Source of the DNA: Qipengyuania aurantiaca
GTDB taxonomy: Bacteria > Pseudomonadota > Alphaproteobacteria > Sphingomonadales > Sphingomonadaceae
Reading direction: 5' to 3'
Length of the DNA stretch: 64,000 nt
Assembly: GCF_019711375.1 (NCBI RefSeq)
Contig: NZ_CP081295.1
Span: 124,001-188,000 of the forward strand
Shown here one piece after another: positions 42,832-52,500 of the stretch (positions within the stretch are counted from its first letter, which is position 1; the number at the start of each line of letters is the position of its first letter). Both the position numbers and the translations under genes were made by a program. The notes under the pieces were generated by a model that saw only the letters and a list, made by a program, of their open reading frames with translations, did not search any database and was not told the DNA's origin.

Positions 42832-43065
42832 CTAGTAGTTACTTTCTATGAAGCCAAAAATCCTCATACAAAAAAACCGGACAATATAGGCGAAGATTGC
42901 CATCGACGGTGCAAGCCACAAGATTTGCGGATCAGCATTCCAACCCAAATCGAAAGCCCCATCCAGGGCGGCCCACAGCCAGAACATAAAAAGACCAACG
43001 ACCAACAAGCCGAATAAAAAATTGACCCCATTGCGCTGCTGGGAAACGAAATCTTCTTTGCTCAT
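42832..43065 (-). CDS. Small membrane protein, hypothetical
   Basis: 77 aa from ATG 43065, with two hydrophobic helices (NFLFGLLVVGLFMFWLWAAL and ILWLAPSMAIFAYIVRFF). An in-frame ATG at 43119 would add 18 residues, but that start lies in a repeated palindromic element (43093-43117), so the shorter form is preferred. GC content is visibly lower than in adjacent genes. It follows the DsbA-like gene. Function unknown. Confidence 0.55.
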   Translation of the reverse strand: MSKEDFVSQQRNGVNFLFGLLVVGLFMFWLWAALDGAFDLGWNADPQILWLAPSMAIFAYIVRFFCMRIFGFIESNY

Positions 43066-43092
43066 GAGGCAAAAGTGACAGGTAATGTAAGC

Positions 43093-43117
43093 GTCCGCAA
43101 TCGGGTCGTTAGCAGAC
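43093..43117. repeat. 25-bp palindromic repeat, copy A
   Basis: Reads GTCCGC-AATCGGGTCGTTA-GCAGAC, with near-complementary ends. 21 of 25 bases match copy B at 60100-60124. A degenerate third copy is near 59179. Confidence 0.65.
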
Positions 43118-43124
43118 ATTCGCT

Positions 43125-43808
43125 TCAGCCTTCCGAGGCAGTCCTCTCCGCCACCCGCCGCAGCGCGTTCACATAGGCCTCGGGCGGCTGGGCACCGGGG
43201 ATCATGAAGCGGCCTTCCACGATCATGGCAGGCACACCGGTGATGTTCATTTCCATCGCGGCGCGTTCTTCGACGCGGGTCTTGCGGGCGAGTTCCTCGC
43301 TGTCGAGCGCGTCTGCAGCGGCTTCGTGGTCCAGGCCCGCCTCCTCCGCCACGGCGAGCAGCACGTCGCGTTCGCCGATCCGGCGGCGCTGGTTGAAGTG
43401 CGCCTCGAACAGCGCGAGCTTGAGCCGCGTCTGCGCCTCGGCCCCGTGCTCCTCCAGCGCCCAAGTCAGCAGCTTGTGCGCGTCGAAGGTGTTCCACATC
43501 ATCGCCTCGGGCGCAGGCTCCGGCCCTTCGTAATCGAGAGAGACCCCCGCCGCCTCGGCCGCTTCGCGCATCCGGCCCTGCACCTCCTTCGACTGCTCTA
43601 TCGTGCGGCCGTATTTGCGCGCGATATGCGCGGTGCGCTCCTCGCCTTCTTCCGGCATGTCGGGGTTGAGTTCGAAGGCGTGCCAGCGGATGTCCGCCGC
43701 GATTTCGCCATCCAGCTGCTCCAGCGCCTGGCCGAGATTGCCCCAGCCGACGAGGCACCAGGGACACATGACGTCGGACCAGATGTCGATGGTGAGCGTG
43801 CGGGTCAT
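43125..43808 (-). CDS. DsbA family oxidoreductase (FrnE-like)
   Basis: 227 aa; ATG 43808 overlaps the nudC stop. Thioredoxin-like fold with CPWC active site in 'IWSDVMCPWCLVGWGNLGQAL', then 'WNTFDAHKLLTWALEEHG' and 'ITGVPAMIVEGRFMIPGAQPPEAY', as in 2-hydroxychromene-2-carboxylate isomerase/FrnE proteins. No signal peptide, so a cytoplasmic dithiol oxidoreductase. Confidence 0.9.
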   Translation of the reverse strand: MTRTLTIDIWSDVMCPWCLVGWGNLGQALEQLDGEIAADIRWHAFELNPDMPEEGEERTAHIARKYGRTIEQSKEVQGRMREAAEAAGVSLDYEGPEPAPEAMMWNTFDAHKLLTWALEEHGAEAQTRLKLALFEAHFNQRRRIGERDVLLAVAEEAGLDHEAAADALDSEELARKTRVEERAAMEMNITGVPAMIVEGRFMIPGAQPPEAYVNALRRVAERTASEG

Positions 43809-44710
43809 CGTGCGAGCCACCAGCGCATGAGATGGGTGGCGATCGCCTGCTCCACCGGCTTGTGGAAGGGCGCGGAGGGGGCGCCGGCGAAGGCCGCCTC
43901 GATATCCTCGCGCGTGAACCAGAGGATTTCGGCCATTTCGGTTTCGTCCATCGTCACTTCCTCGTCGTCGGCATAGGCGTGGCAGCCGATCATCAACTGG
44001 CTCGGGAAGGGCCAGGGCTGGCTGGCGACATAGCTCACGTCGCGGATGCGCACGCCGCTTTCCTCGAACACTTCGCGCGCGACGCCTTCCTCGATGCTTT
44101 CGCCCGGTTCCACAAAGCCGGCAAGCGCGGAAAAGCGGCCTTCTGGCCACCCCTTGCCCCGCCCGAGCATGAGCTTGCCGTCATGTTCGACCAGCGTGAT
44201 CGCGACCGGATCGGTGCGCGGGAAATGGCTCGCTCCGCAGGAGGTGCAGTCGCGCTGCCAGCCGCCCTTGGCGAGTTTCGTGTCGCCGCCGCATTCGGCG
44301 CAGAACCGGTGCCGCGCGTGCCAGTCGACGATGCTGCGCGCGCCCCCGTAGACCGCAAGATCGTCGGGCGCGAGCGTGGCCATGAGCGACCACAATTGCG
44401 GGTTCGCCATGCGCGGGGTGGCATCGCCGCGCGGGGGGACGGCGGCGAAGCAGGCTTTCTCCCCGCCGTCCGTAAGGTCGAGGCCGAGGAAGACCAGTTC
44501 CGCCTCCTCCGGCGCGTCGGCCAGCGTGCCCCAGGCGAGCCGCCCAGAATCGTCCAGCGCGGGCATCAACCCGTCGAGGCGGAGCAGCCGCGCCTTCCAG
44601 TTCATGTAGCCTGCAAGCCGCTCCGGGTCCGCGCGGACATGATCGGCGCGGTCGATCTTCGATCCGGTGAAGGAAAGGGCGATGGCTCTAGGCTCCCTGC
44701 ATGGCGGCAA
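43805..44710 (-). CDS. nudC: NAD(+)/NADH diphosphatase (RNA deNADding)
   Basis: About 300 aa. Zinc ribbon CAECGG...CTSCGA and Nudix box GFVEPGESIEEGVAREVFEESGV with the NudC-specific 'SQPWPFPSQLMIGC' (SQPWPFPxS). It cleaves NADH and NAD-capped RNA. The 5' end is uncertain: the outermost start is TTG 44710, and homology begins near 'AIALSFTGSKIDRAD' with no ATG or GTG; an AGGGAG site sits 9 bases before an ATC at 44683. It overlaps the serine hydrolase 3' end. Confidence 0.88.
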   Translation of the reverse strand: MPPCREPRAIALSFTGSKIDRADHVRADPERLAGYMNWKARLLRLDGLMPALDDSGRLAWGTLADAPEEAELVFLGLDLTDGGEKACFAAVPPRGDATPRMANPQLWSLMATLAPDDLAVYGGARSIVDWHARHRFCAECGGDTKLAKGGWQRDCTSCGASHFPRTDPVAITLVEHDGKLMLGRGKGWPEGRFSALAGFVEPGESIEEGVAREVFEESGVRIRDVSYVASQPWPFPSQLMIGCHAYADDEEVTMDETEMAEILWFTREDIEAAFAGAPSAPFHKPVEQAIATHLMRWWLAR

Positions 44711-45992
44711 GATCGGCGAGCACGGCGCGCGGGAAGCCTTCGTGGATCGGATAGGCTTCGGACGGCATGTACTGCGTCATCAGCGTGGCGCGCAGGCCTG
44801 CCTTGAAGCTGACGAAGCCGACCGTGCCGGCCGCCCCGCCCCAGCCATAGGCGCCGTCCTGCACGCGGCCGCCCGCACCAAAGCCCTGGCCTTCGACCCA
44901 GGTGCCCTTGGTCGTGGCCATCTCCGGCAACAGGTTCGATGTGCCGACGCGCACCGCGTTTTCCGCCAGCACGCGCTTGCCGTCGATCATGCCGTAGCCG
45001 AGCAGCATCTTGAGGAAGCGGTCGTAATCATGCGCGCTCGAGACAAGGCCTGCCCCGCCGAAGGGGAAGGCCGGATCGTCGAGATAGACCGAGGAGGCCG
45101 CCGGATCCATCGGCAGCGGCGTGCCATTGAGGATGCCGTAATTGGTGGTGAAGCGGCCCACTTCGCTTTCCGGCACGCGGAAATAGGTGCTGTTCATGCC
45201 CGCCGGCTCGAAGATCGCGGTCCGCAAATACTCGTCGAACTTCATCCCGCTGGCGACTTCGATCACGCGGCCGAGCAGGTCGAGACCGACCGAATAGCTC
45301 CACTTGGTACCCGGCTGGAGGACCAGCGGCAGCTGCGAGAGGTTGTTGGCGAACTTGTCGAGCCCGCGGATCGCTTCCTCGCGGCCCAGGCCCGGGATCG
45401 GCAGGCGGCTGACCTGCCCCGGCACCACGCCGTATTTCACATACTGATCGCGGATCGGGCCCTTCTGAACGATGGAATAGCCAAGGCCCGCCGTGTGGGT
45501 GAGCAGGTGGCGCACGGTGATCGGGCGCTCTGCCGGCACGAGATCGGTGACCGAGCCGTCGTAGGTTTTCTGCACCATCATCTTGCCGAACAGCGGCAAA
45601 TGCTCGGCGATCGGCTGGTCGAGGCCCATCTTGCCGTCCTCGATCAGCTGCATCGCGGCCATGCCGGTGACCGGCTTGGTCATGGAATAGATGCGATAGA
45701 GGCTGTCGGCCCCGGCGCGCGTCTGGCTGCCCAGCGCCAAATTGCCGCGCGCGACATAGACCGGCTTCTTGTCGCCCCAACCAAGCGCGGCGACCATGTT
45801 GGCGACCTTGCGCTCGCCCACATATTTATCGACCATCGCGCCGACATTGTCCCAGCCGCCGGGCATGCCCTGCGCCAGAGCCGCGCGGCCCATCGGCATC
45901 GCGGAAAGCGCCGCCCCGGCGGTCAGCCATGCCCCGCCTCTCAGCAGCGAGCGGCGCGAGTACTGGGGAGCGTCGAATTCACGATAGGCCAT
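44688..45992 (-). CDS. Tat-exported serine hydrolase (beta-lactamase class C-like)
   Basis: 434 aa. Twin-arginine signal SRRSLLRGGAWLTAGAALSA. Active-site SxxK motif is SMTK ('YRIYSMTKPVTGMAAMQL') and the second motif is YSVG ('GTKWSYSVGLDLLGRVIEVASG'); 'FGAGGRV' and 'YGWGGAAGT' are C-terminal. Family includes esterases, D-aminopeptidases and penicillin-binding-like hydrolases. Substrate unknown. Confidence 0.9.
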   Translation of the reverse strand: MAYREFDAPQYSRRSLLRGGAWLTAGAALSAMPMGRAALAQGMPGGWDNVGAMVDKYVGERKVANMVAALGWGDKKPVYVARGNLALGSQTRAGADSLYRIYSMTKPVTGMAAMQLIEDGKMGLDQPIAEHLPLFGKMMVQKTYDGSVTDLVPAERPITVRHLLTHTAGLGYSIVQKGPIRDQYVKYGVVPGQVSRLPIPGLGREEAIRGLDKFANNLSQLPLVLQPGTKWSYSVGLDLLGRVIEVASGMKFDEYLRTAIFEPAGMNSTYFRVPESEVGRFTTNYGILNGTPLPMDPAASSVYLDDPAFPFGGAGLVSSAHDYDRFLKMLLGYGMIDGKRVLAENAVRVGTSNLLPEMATTKGTWVEGQGFGAGGRVQDGAYGWGGAAGTVGFVSFKAGLRATLMTQYMPSEAYPIHEGFPRAVLADLAAMQGA

Positions 45993-46110
45993 GGGCGATC
46001 CTCTTGAAGATATATGCGTTAGGGCGATTGATGCGGATTTGAAACTGAACGGTCAATTGCGAAAGGCGTTTGGGCTTGCAAGCGGCAAGTGCCTTACCCA
46101 TATAGGACAC

Positions 46111-46332
46111 ATGCTGAACCTTCTCTCTTTCCTCTTCGGAATCATCTCGCTGGTTATCGTGATCCCCGCCACCATCCCCTTGCTGGGCTGGGCAAACTGG
46201 ATCGCGCTGCCTCTTATCGTGATCGGCGTCATCCTCGGCCAGCTGTCGTCGAGTAATTCGGGGCGGAACTTCAACCTCGTCGTGCTGCTGATAGCCGTAA
46301 TCCGCCTAAGCCTCGGCGGCGGGATCATCTAA
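46111..46332 (+). CDS. Small membrane protein, hypothetical
   Basis: 73 aa from ATG 46111 (AGGA upstream). Two hydrophobic helices ('LLSFLFGIISLVIVIPATIPLLGWANWI', 'LPLIVIGVILGQL') and a third at the C-terminus ('FNLVVLLIAVIRLSLGGGII'). It overlaps the mutY 3' end by 4 bases. The pattern resembles small Sphingomonad inner-membrane proteins; function unknown. Confidence 0.65.
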   Translation: MLNLLSFLFGIISLVIVIPATIPLLGWANWIALPLIVIGVILGQLSSSNSGRNFNLVVLLIAVIRLSLGGGII

Positions 46333-47351
46333 CTCGCCAGCGCCAGCCGGGCCGCCTTCGCAAACAGCGTCGGCAGCCCCGCCTCTTCCAGCCGGTCGAG
46401 CGGCCACCATTCGCCTGCTCGTTCCGGCTGTTCGGGGGCGGCACTTCGCTGCACCGTCAGTTCGAGCGCGAAATGCGAGAAGGTGTGGCGCACCATTCCA
46501 AGCGCCTCCCAATGGCCTTCAATCGGCGGTTCGCCTGTGCCGTCACCCTTGGCCGACCACCCATCGTCGGGCAGCGCGCGCATGCCGCCGAGCATCCCTG
46601 TGCCCTCGCGCCGGACCAGCCACACCGCGCCATCGCGCTCGATCCACCAGGCGCGACCTTGTCGGACCGGCTTTTCCTTTTTCGGCGCCTTGACGGGCAG
46701 CAAGGCGGGATCGCCCTCCGCCCTGCCCCGGCAATCGCGTTCCAGCGGGCAGAGCAGGCACTTTGGATCGCGCGCGGTGCAGATCGAGGAGCCCAGATCC
46801 ATCATCGCCTGAGCAAAATCGCCCGCGCGGCTATCCGGCGCGATCGCATCGGTCGCCGCCCGTATCGCCTTGCGCACACCCGGCAGCGGCTCCTTCAGCG
46901 CGAAGAGCCGCGCCACCACCCGCTCGACATTGGCGTCCACCACCACCGCCCGCTGCCCGAAAGCAATCGCCGCCACCGCCGCAGCGGTATAGGCGCCCAG
47001 CCCCGGCAATTCTCGTAGGTCTTCCTCGGTGTCGGGAAAACTTCCGAGATCGGCCACCGCCCGCGCCGCCTTCACCAGATTGCGGGCGCGCGAATAATAG
47101 CCGAGTCCCGCCCAGGCGGCCATGACGTCCTCTTCCGGCGCGGCGGCCAGCGCCTCCACCGTCGGCCAGCGCGTGGTGAAGGCTTCGAAATAGGGCTTCA
47201 CCGCCGCGACGGTCGTCTGCTGGAGCATGACCTCCGACAGCCACACGCGATAGGGGTCGGGCAAAGGCTCGCCCGGACGCGCGCGCCACGGCAAGTCGCG
47301 CGCATGGGCATCGTACCAGTCGAGCAAATGTTCGGAAACTATGGCGGCCAC
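46329..47351 (-). CDS. mutY: A/G-specific adenine glycosylase
   Basis: 340 aa from GTG 47351. Catalytic Glu in 'WLSEVMLQQTTVAAV', helix-hairpin-helix 'LPGLGAYTAAAVAAIAF', catalytic Asp in 'VVVDANVERV', 4Fe-4S ligands CTARDPKCLLCPLERDC, and a C-terminal Nudix-like domain that reads 8-oxoG. It removes A mispaired with 8-oxoG. No ATG start fits; the GTG comes after GGCGGGG. Divergent from the DUF721 gene with 14 bases between starts. Confidence 0.93.
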   Translation of the reverse strand: MAAIVSEHLLDWYDAHARDLPWRARPGEPLPDPYRVWLSEVMLQQTTVAAVKPYFEAFTTRWPTVEALAAAPEEDVMAAWAGLGYYSRARNLVKAARAVADLGSFPDTEEDLRELPGLGAYTAAAVAAIAFGQRAVVVDANVERVVARLFALKEPLPGVRKAIRAATDAIAPDSRAGDFAQAMMDLGSSICTARDPKCLLCPLERDCRGRAEGDPALLPVKAPKKEKPVRQGRAWWIERDGAVWLVRREGTGMLGGMRALPDDGWSAKGDGTGEPPIEGHWEALGMVRHTFSHFALELTVQRSAAPEQPERAGEWWPLDRLEEAGLPTLFAKAARLALAS

Positions 47352-47365
47352 GCCCCGCCTATGGC

Positions 47366-47968
47366 ATGAGCGCGCCCGTAATGGGAAGCGACAAGCCGAC
47401 ATCGAAAACAGGTAGCAAGGGCAAGGAACCGGCCTCACGCAGCGCAGCGGCAGGCCGCAAGAAAGCTCCCAAGCCTTACGAACGCCCACGTGGGGGCGCT
47501 GCAAAGGCTATTAGCGACCTCATGCCGCAGATCGGCCGCCCGGCCTTCCGGCGTTTCGGCTTCGTGCAAAGCTCCGTTCTCAGCCGCTGGCCCGAAATCG
47601 TGGGCGAAACGCACGCGCGGGTCTGCATGCCGGAAATGATCCGCTTCCCGCCCGGCGAAAAGTCGGAAGGCATCCTCGAACTCGTCGTCAAACCCGCCCA
47701 TGCGCCGCTGATCCAGCAGGTGCTGCCCGAGATCATCGACCGGGTGAATCGCTTCTTCGGCTACAAGGCGGTGGCGCGGATCAAGCTCCGGCAAGGTGCG
47801 GTTAAGCCGCCGGAGGACAGGAACAGGGCGAAAGCGCCGCCTTCGCTCAAGCCAATTCCGGTGGAACTGGGCGACAGTCTGCGCGATATCGGCGATCCCG
47901 AACTCCGCACCGTGCTCGAATCGCTCGCGCGCAGCTTCGGATCGGATAGTGAAGACAGGAACGATTGA
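47366..47968 (+). CDS. DUF721/DciA family protein
   Basis: 200 aa. The DUF721 core 'FGFVQSSVLSRWPEIVGETHARVCMPEMIRF' and 'GILELVVKPAHAPLIQQVLPEIIDRVNRFFGYKAVARIKLRQG' follows a basic N-terminus. DciA-type proteins load the replicative helicase; longer alphaproteobacterial relatives share the domain, but this role is inferred. Start may be 47366 or 47381. Confidence 0.87.
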   Translation: MSAPVMGSDKPTSKTGSKGKEPASRSAAAGRKKAPKPYERPRGGAAKAISDLMPQIGRPAFRRFGFVQSSVLSRWPEIVGETHARVCMPEMIRFPPGEKSEGILELVVKPAHAPLIQQVLPEIIDRVNRFFGYKAVARIKLRQGAVKPPEDRNRAKAPPSLKPIPVELGDSLRDIGDPELRTVLESLARSFGSDSEDRND

Positions 47969-47969
47969 C

Positions 47970-48686
47970 GTGTCGCGACTTGCCCGTTTGACCAGGCCCC
48001 TCATGTTTGCTGCCGCCAGCGTGCTGGCCGTCGGCGCCACCGCGCAGGACAAGCCGCCTCTTCCCGGCTCGGAGAAGAAGGGCAATTGGGGCGCCATGGT
48101 CACCGAGACCGAAGGCGGCCATCTGATCGGCAATCCCAAGGCGCAGGGCCGGCTCGTGGAATTCATGAGCTACACCTGCTCGCATTGCGCCGAATTTGCG
48201 CGCACGGGCGATGGGGCGATCAAGCTGCTCTATGTGCCGACCGGCAAGGTCTCCTACGAGATCCGCCACCTCATCCGCGACCCGATCGACCTTACCGCTG
48301 CGCTGGCCGCACAATGCGGCGCTCCGGTCAAATTCCCCGCCAATCACGAGGCTCTGATCCTCAAACATGGCGAATGGATGGCCAAGGCGCGCAAGATGAC
48401 GCAGGCGCAGATGGCGCGCTGGAATTTCGGCAGCTTCGCCAGCCGTGCGCAGGCCATCGCCAGCGACCTCGATTTCTACGAGATCATGGAAACCCGGGGC
48501 TACTCGCGCACTGCGCTCGACCAGTGTCTGACCGACGAGGCCAAGGCCCGCGCCATCGCCGAACAGAGCGCCGCCGATGTGAAGACCTTCGGCCTGCGCG
48601 GCACGCCGACCTTCATCATGGGCGGCAAGACGCTGGACGCGCACGACTGGCAGACGCTCCAGCCGATTCTCGACAAATTGTTCTGA
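47970..48686 (+). CDS. Secreted DsbA-like thiol-disulfide protein (copy 1)
   Basis: 238 aa from GTG 47970, one base after the DUF721 stop, with AGGA 9 bases upstream. Signal peptide RLTRPLMFAAASVLAVGATAQD. CxxC active site CSHC in 'VEFMSYTCSHCAEFAR' and cis-Pro loop 'GLRGTPTFIMGGKTL'. Periplasmic thioredoxin fold of the DsbA/DsbG type. Paralogous to the next gene. Confidence 0.87.
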   Translation: MSRLARLTRPLMFAAASVLAVGATAQDKPPLPGSEKKGNWGAMVTETEGGHLIGNPKAQGRLVEFMSYTCSHCAEFARTGDGAIKLLYVPTGKVSYEIRHLIRDPIDLTAALAAQCGAPVKFPANHEALILKHGEWMAKARKMTQAQMARWNFGSFASRAQAIASDLDFYEIMETRGYSRTALDQCLTDEAKARAIAEQSAADVKTFGLRGTPTFIMGGKTLDAHDWQTLQPILDKLF

Positions 48687-48822
48687 AGGGCGGGACCGCG
48701 GCGCTCCGGAAGGCACAAATCGGCGCTTTTTTCGGGGACAGCCCTGTGGACACCGCTTGTCGCCTCCTTCACCAAGGGAAGGCCTTGTCATAGCCTTTCC
48801 GGCTCAAATCAGAGGATCCTGC

Positions 48823-49569
48823 ATGAACCGCGCTACCCGTTTCGCCCTTGCTGCCCCCCTCGCCCTGGCGCTGGCCGCCTGCAGTGGCGGTGCAGAAGAC
48901 GGCGATGCCGCCAGCCTCGACGGCGAAGCCATCGCCGCCATCCCCGCCCCCGACGGCGAAAGCTGGCTGGATGTCGCCAACACCACGGTCGAAGGCGGCT
49001 TCGTGGTCGGCAATCCCGACGCCCCGCTCAAGCTGGTCGAATTCGCCAGCCACACCTGCGGCGCCTGCGCCTATTTCGCCGAGAACGGTGTCGAACCGCT
49101 GATGGAAGACTATGTCTCCACCGGCCGCGTCAGCTTTGAAATCCGTCCGCTGCTGCGCGATCCGCTCGACGTGACGATTTCGACCCTCGCCCGCTGCGGT
49201 TCGCCCGCCAGCTTCCACCCACTGGCCGACCAGGCCTGGGCTTCGCTCTCGGACTTCAGCAACACGCTGTCCTCCAACGCCGGCGCCTACGAAGCCGCGA
49301 TGAGCGCGCCGGAGAACGAGCGGTTCGTGCGCCTCGCCGAGGCGGCCGGCCTGATCGACTGGTTCGCCGCGCGCGGCCTCTCCGCCGATCAGGCGCGCAG
49401 CTGTCTTTCCGATGGCGCGGCGATCACCGCGATGGCTCAAAAGTCGAGCGAGGAAGCCACCGCCGCCAATGTCACCGGCACACCCACCTTCTTCCTCAAC
49501 GGACAGCGGATCGATGCCAACCAATGGGCCGCGGTCGAGCCCATCCTCCAGCGCGCCGGCGCGAGGTAA
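48823..49569 (+). CDS. DsbA-like lipoprotein (copy 2)
   Basis: 248 aa from ATG 48823. Signal with lipobox LALAACSGG. CxxC active site CGAC in 'VEFASHTCGACAYFAENG' and cis-Pro loop 'NVTGTPTFFLNGQRI'. Shares the 'VSFEIRPLLRDPLDVT' strand with copy 1 (VSYEIRHLIRDPIDLT), so the two are tandem paralogues, one soluble and one anchored. Lies just before smc. Confidence 0.88.
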   Translation: MNRATRFALAAPLALALAACSGGAEDGDAASLDGEAIAAIPAPDGESWLDVANTTVEGGFVVGNPDAPLKLVEFASHTCGACAYFAENGVEPLMEDYVSTGRVSFEIRPLLRDPLDVTISTLARCGSPASFHPLADQAWASLSDFSNTLSSNAGAYEAAMSAPENERFVRLAEAAGLIDWFAARGLSADQARSCLSDGAAITAMAQKSSEEATAANVTGTPTFFLNGQRIDANQWAAVEPILQRAGAR

Positions 49570-49594
49570 GGTTTAGGGCGGGGGGCGACAGACG

Positions 49595-52500
49595 ATGCTC
49601 ATCAAACAGCTCAGATTGAGCGGTTTCAAGAGCTTCGTCGAGCCCTCCACCTTGCGCATCGAACCGGGGCTGACGGGCGTCGTCGGCCCTAACGGCTGCG
49701 GCAAGTCCAACCTGCTCGAAGCGATCCGCTGGGTGATGGGCGAGAACTCGCCCAAATCCATGCGCTCGGGCGGGATGGAGGACGTGATCTTCGCCGGCAC
49801 GGCCAGCCGCCCGCCGCGTGACTTTGCCGAAGTGGTGCTGTCCGCCGAGGACGATGACGGCGACGAGCTGGAAGTCGTCCGCCGGATCGAACGCGGGGCG
49901 GGCTCCGCCTATCGCGTCAACGGCAAGGATGTCCGCGCCAAGGACGTCGCCCTGACCTTCGCCGACGCCGCCACAGGCGCGCATAGCCCGGCGCTAGTGA
50001 GCCAGGGCAAGATCGCGCAGGTCATTGCCGCGAAGCCCGTCGAACGCCGCATGATGCTGGAAGAGGCCGCCGGGATCGCGGGTCTCCATGTCCGCCGCCG
50101 CGATGCCGAAAGCAAGCTGAGGTCGACCGAGAAGAACCTGGAGCGGCTGGAAGATTTAATGGCGGGGCTCGACAGCCAGATCGCCTCGCTCAGGCGACAG
50201 GCCAAGCAGGCCGAACGCTATCGCAAGCTGTCCGACGAGATAAAGACCGCTGAGGCCCGACTCGTATTTGCCCGCTGGCGCGATGCCGCCGCCGCGGCGG
50301 ACGCGGCGAAGAAAGCCGCCGCCGCCGCCGATGCGCGGGTGGCCGAGGCGCAGAAAGGCACCGACGCGGCGCAGAAGGCGCAGCGAGAGGCGGCCGAGAA
50401 GCTCGCCGAGGCGCGCGAACAGCAGGCCGACCGCCGCGACGATGCGAGCGCCCATGGCCACCGGATGGCGGCGCTCACCAGTCAGCTCGAAGCCGCGGAG
50501 CAGCGGCTCGCCGATCTCGAACGCCAGAAGGTCCGGCTGGAGGAAGATCGCGGCGATGCCGACCGCATGACCAAGGATGCGGCCGAGGCTCTGGCGCGGC
50601 TCGAGAAAGAACTCGCCGCAAGCGAAAAGACGCTGGCCGCCGACGAGGAGCGGCGTCCCAAGCTGGTCGCGCAGAGCGAAGATGCGGAGCGCGCCAGCCG
50701 CACGGCGGAACTCGCGCTGGCCAAGGCCACGGCGGACAACGCTGGGGTGGAAGCCGAATGGCGCGTGGTCGACGCCGAAGTCGCGCAAGCGAAGGCGCGG
50801 CTCGAGCGGGTCGAGGCCGAAGGGCGCCGCATGGCCGACCAGCGCGCTGCGCTGGCGGGGGAAGACCTCGATGGCGCGGTCGATCAGGCGCAGGACGCGG
50901 CGAAAGACGCGGCCTCCGAAGTCGAAGCGAAGCGCGCCGCGATCGAGGAAATGCAGGCGCGCAAGGCGGAGCTTCAGGCGGAACGTGACGAGGCCGCCAG
51001 CGCCTATTCCGCCGCCAAGGCCGAACTCTCCGGTGTCGCGCGCGAATACGACGCCCTCAAACGCGACCGCGAAGCGCGCGAACGCGCCGCTGCCAAGCGT
51101 TCGGGCCGCCAACAGGCGATCGATGGCGTGCGCGCGGAAAAGGGTTACGAACGCGCCGTTGCCGCAGCGCTGGGCCGCGACGGCAAGGCGTTGCTCGGCC
51201 TGCCCGACGAAGGCAGCGAGGGGCGCTACTGGACTGGCGCCGATGCGCCCAAACCGGTGGCGGACAGCCTGGCCGACCATGTGGCCGAATGCCCCGCGGA
51301 ATTGCGCGCCAGGCTGGCGCTGGTCCATGTGGCGAGGGCGGACGACGGCCGCGCCCTCGCGCCGGGCGAAAACCTCGTCACCCTGGACGGCAGGCTGCGC
51401 CGCTGGGATGGGCTCGTCGTGCGCGGCGAAGGCGCAGCGGAAGCAGCGCGGCTGGAAGCGGAGAACCGCTTTGCCGAACTCGACGCGCTTGTCCCCGATC
51501 TCGAAGCCGCCGTCACGCGCGCCGAAGCGACTGAGGCTGAGGCCGCCGAGGCGCTGTCCACCCTCCAGCGCGACCTCGTCGCCGCCGAACGCGCGCTCTC
51601 CTCTGCCAGCGAGGCCGAGCGTCAGGCCCTGCGCGCGCTCGACCAGGCCGAAGCCGCGCGCGAACGCGTCGCCGCCCGCCTTGCCGAACTGGCCGAGGCG
51701 GAGAAGGACCACGCGGACCTCGTCAATTCCGCCAAGTCCGACCTTGCCGCAAGCGAGGCCAAGCGCGCCGCCCTGCCCGATCCGGCCGCCGGACGGGCTT
51801 CCCTCGAAGCCGCGCGCGCAAAAAACGAGGCCGCCCGTGCCGCGCTGCAGGCCCGCGCCGCCGAACTCGCCGCGCACGACCAGTCGCTCGCCGTCGCGCG
51901 CGAACGCACCGCCGCCCAGCGCAGCGACATGGCAAACTGGCAGGCCCGCTCGGGCGAGGCCGCACGCCGCCTCTCGGACATGGCCCGTCGCTTCGAGGAA
52001 ATCGAGGAACAGCGCGCCATCTTCGCCGCCAAGCCCGAAGGCCTGATGTGCGAGATCGAACAGGGCGACACGGTGCGCGACCGCCTGGGCAAGGAACTCG
52101 CCGAAGCCGAAAAGGCGCTCGCCGCCGCGAACGAGGTCGCGCAAGGGGCCGACCGTGCTTTCACCGCCGCCAACGAGGCGCTGGCCGAAGCGCGCGAAAG
52201 CCGCGCCGGCCTCTCCGCCCGAGCCGAGAACGAGGACGCCCGCCGCGCGGAAATGGCGCGCGTGTCGGGCGAGCGGTTCCAGTCCCCGCCCCCGCTCCTG
52301 CCCGGCAAGTTCGACTTCGCCGAAGACAGCGTGAAATCCGCCGAGGCCGAGAGCGAGGAAATGGACCGCCTCACCGCCAGCCGCGAGCGGATCGGTCCGG
52401 TCAATCTCGTCGCCGCCGAGGAACTGGAAAAGATCGAAAGCGAGCACGGCACCAACGCCGCCGAGCAGGAGGAACTGCGCGAAGCGGTCAACCGGCTGCG

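Noticed and set aside
43066..43119. 18-residue N-terminal extension of the small membrane protein
   Set aside because: This stretch contains copy A of the short palindromic repeat, whose other copies are intergenic, so the start at 43065 is more likely.
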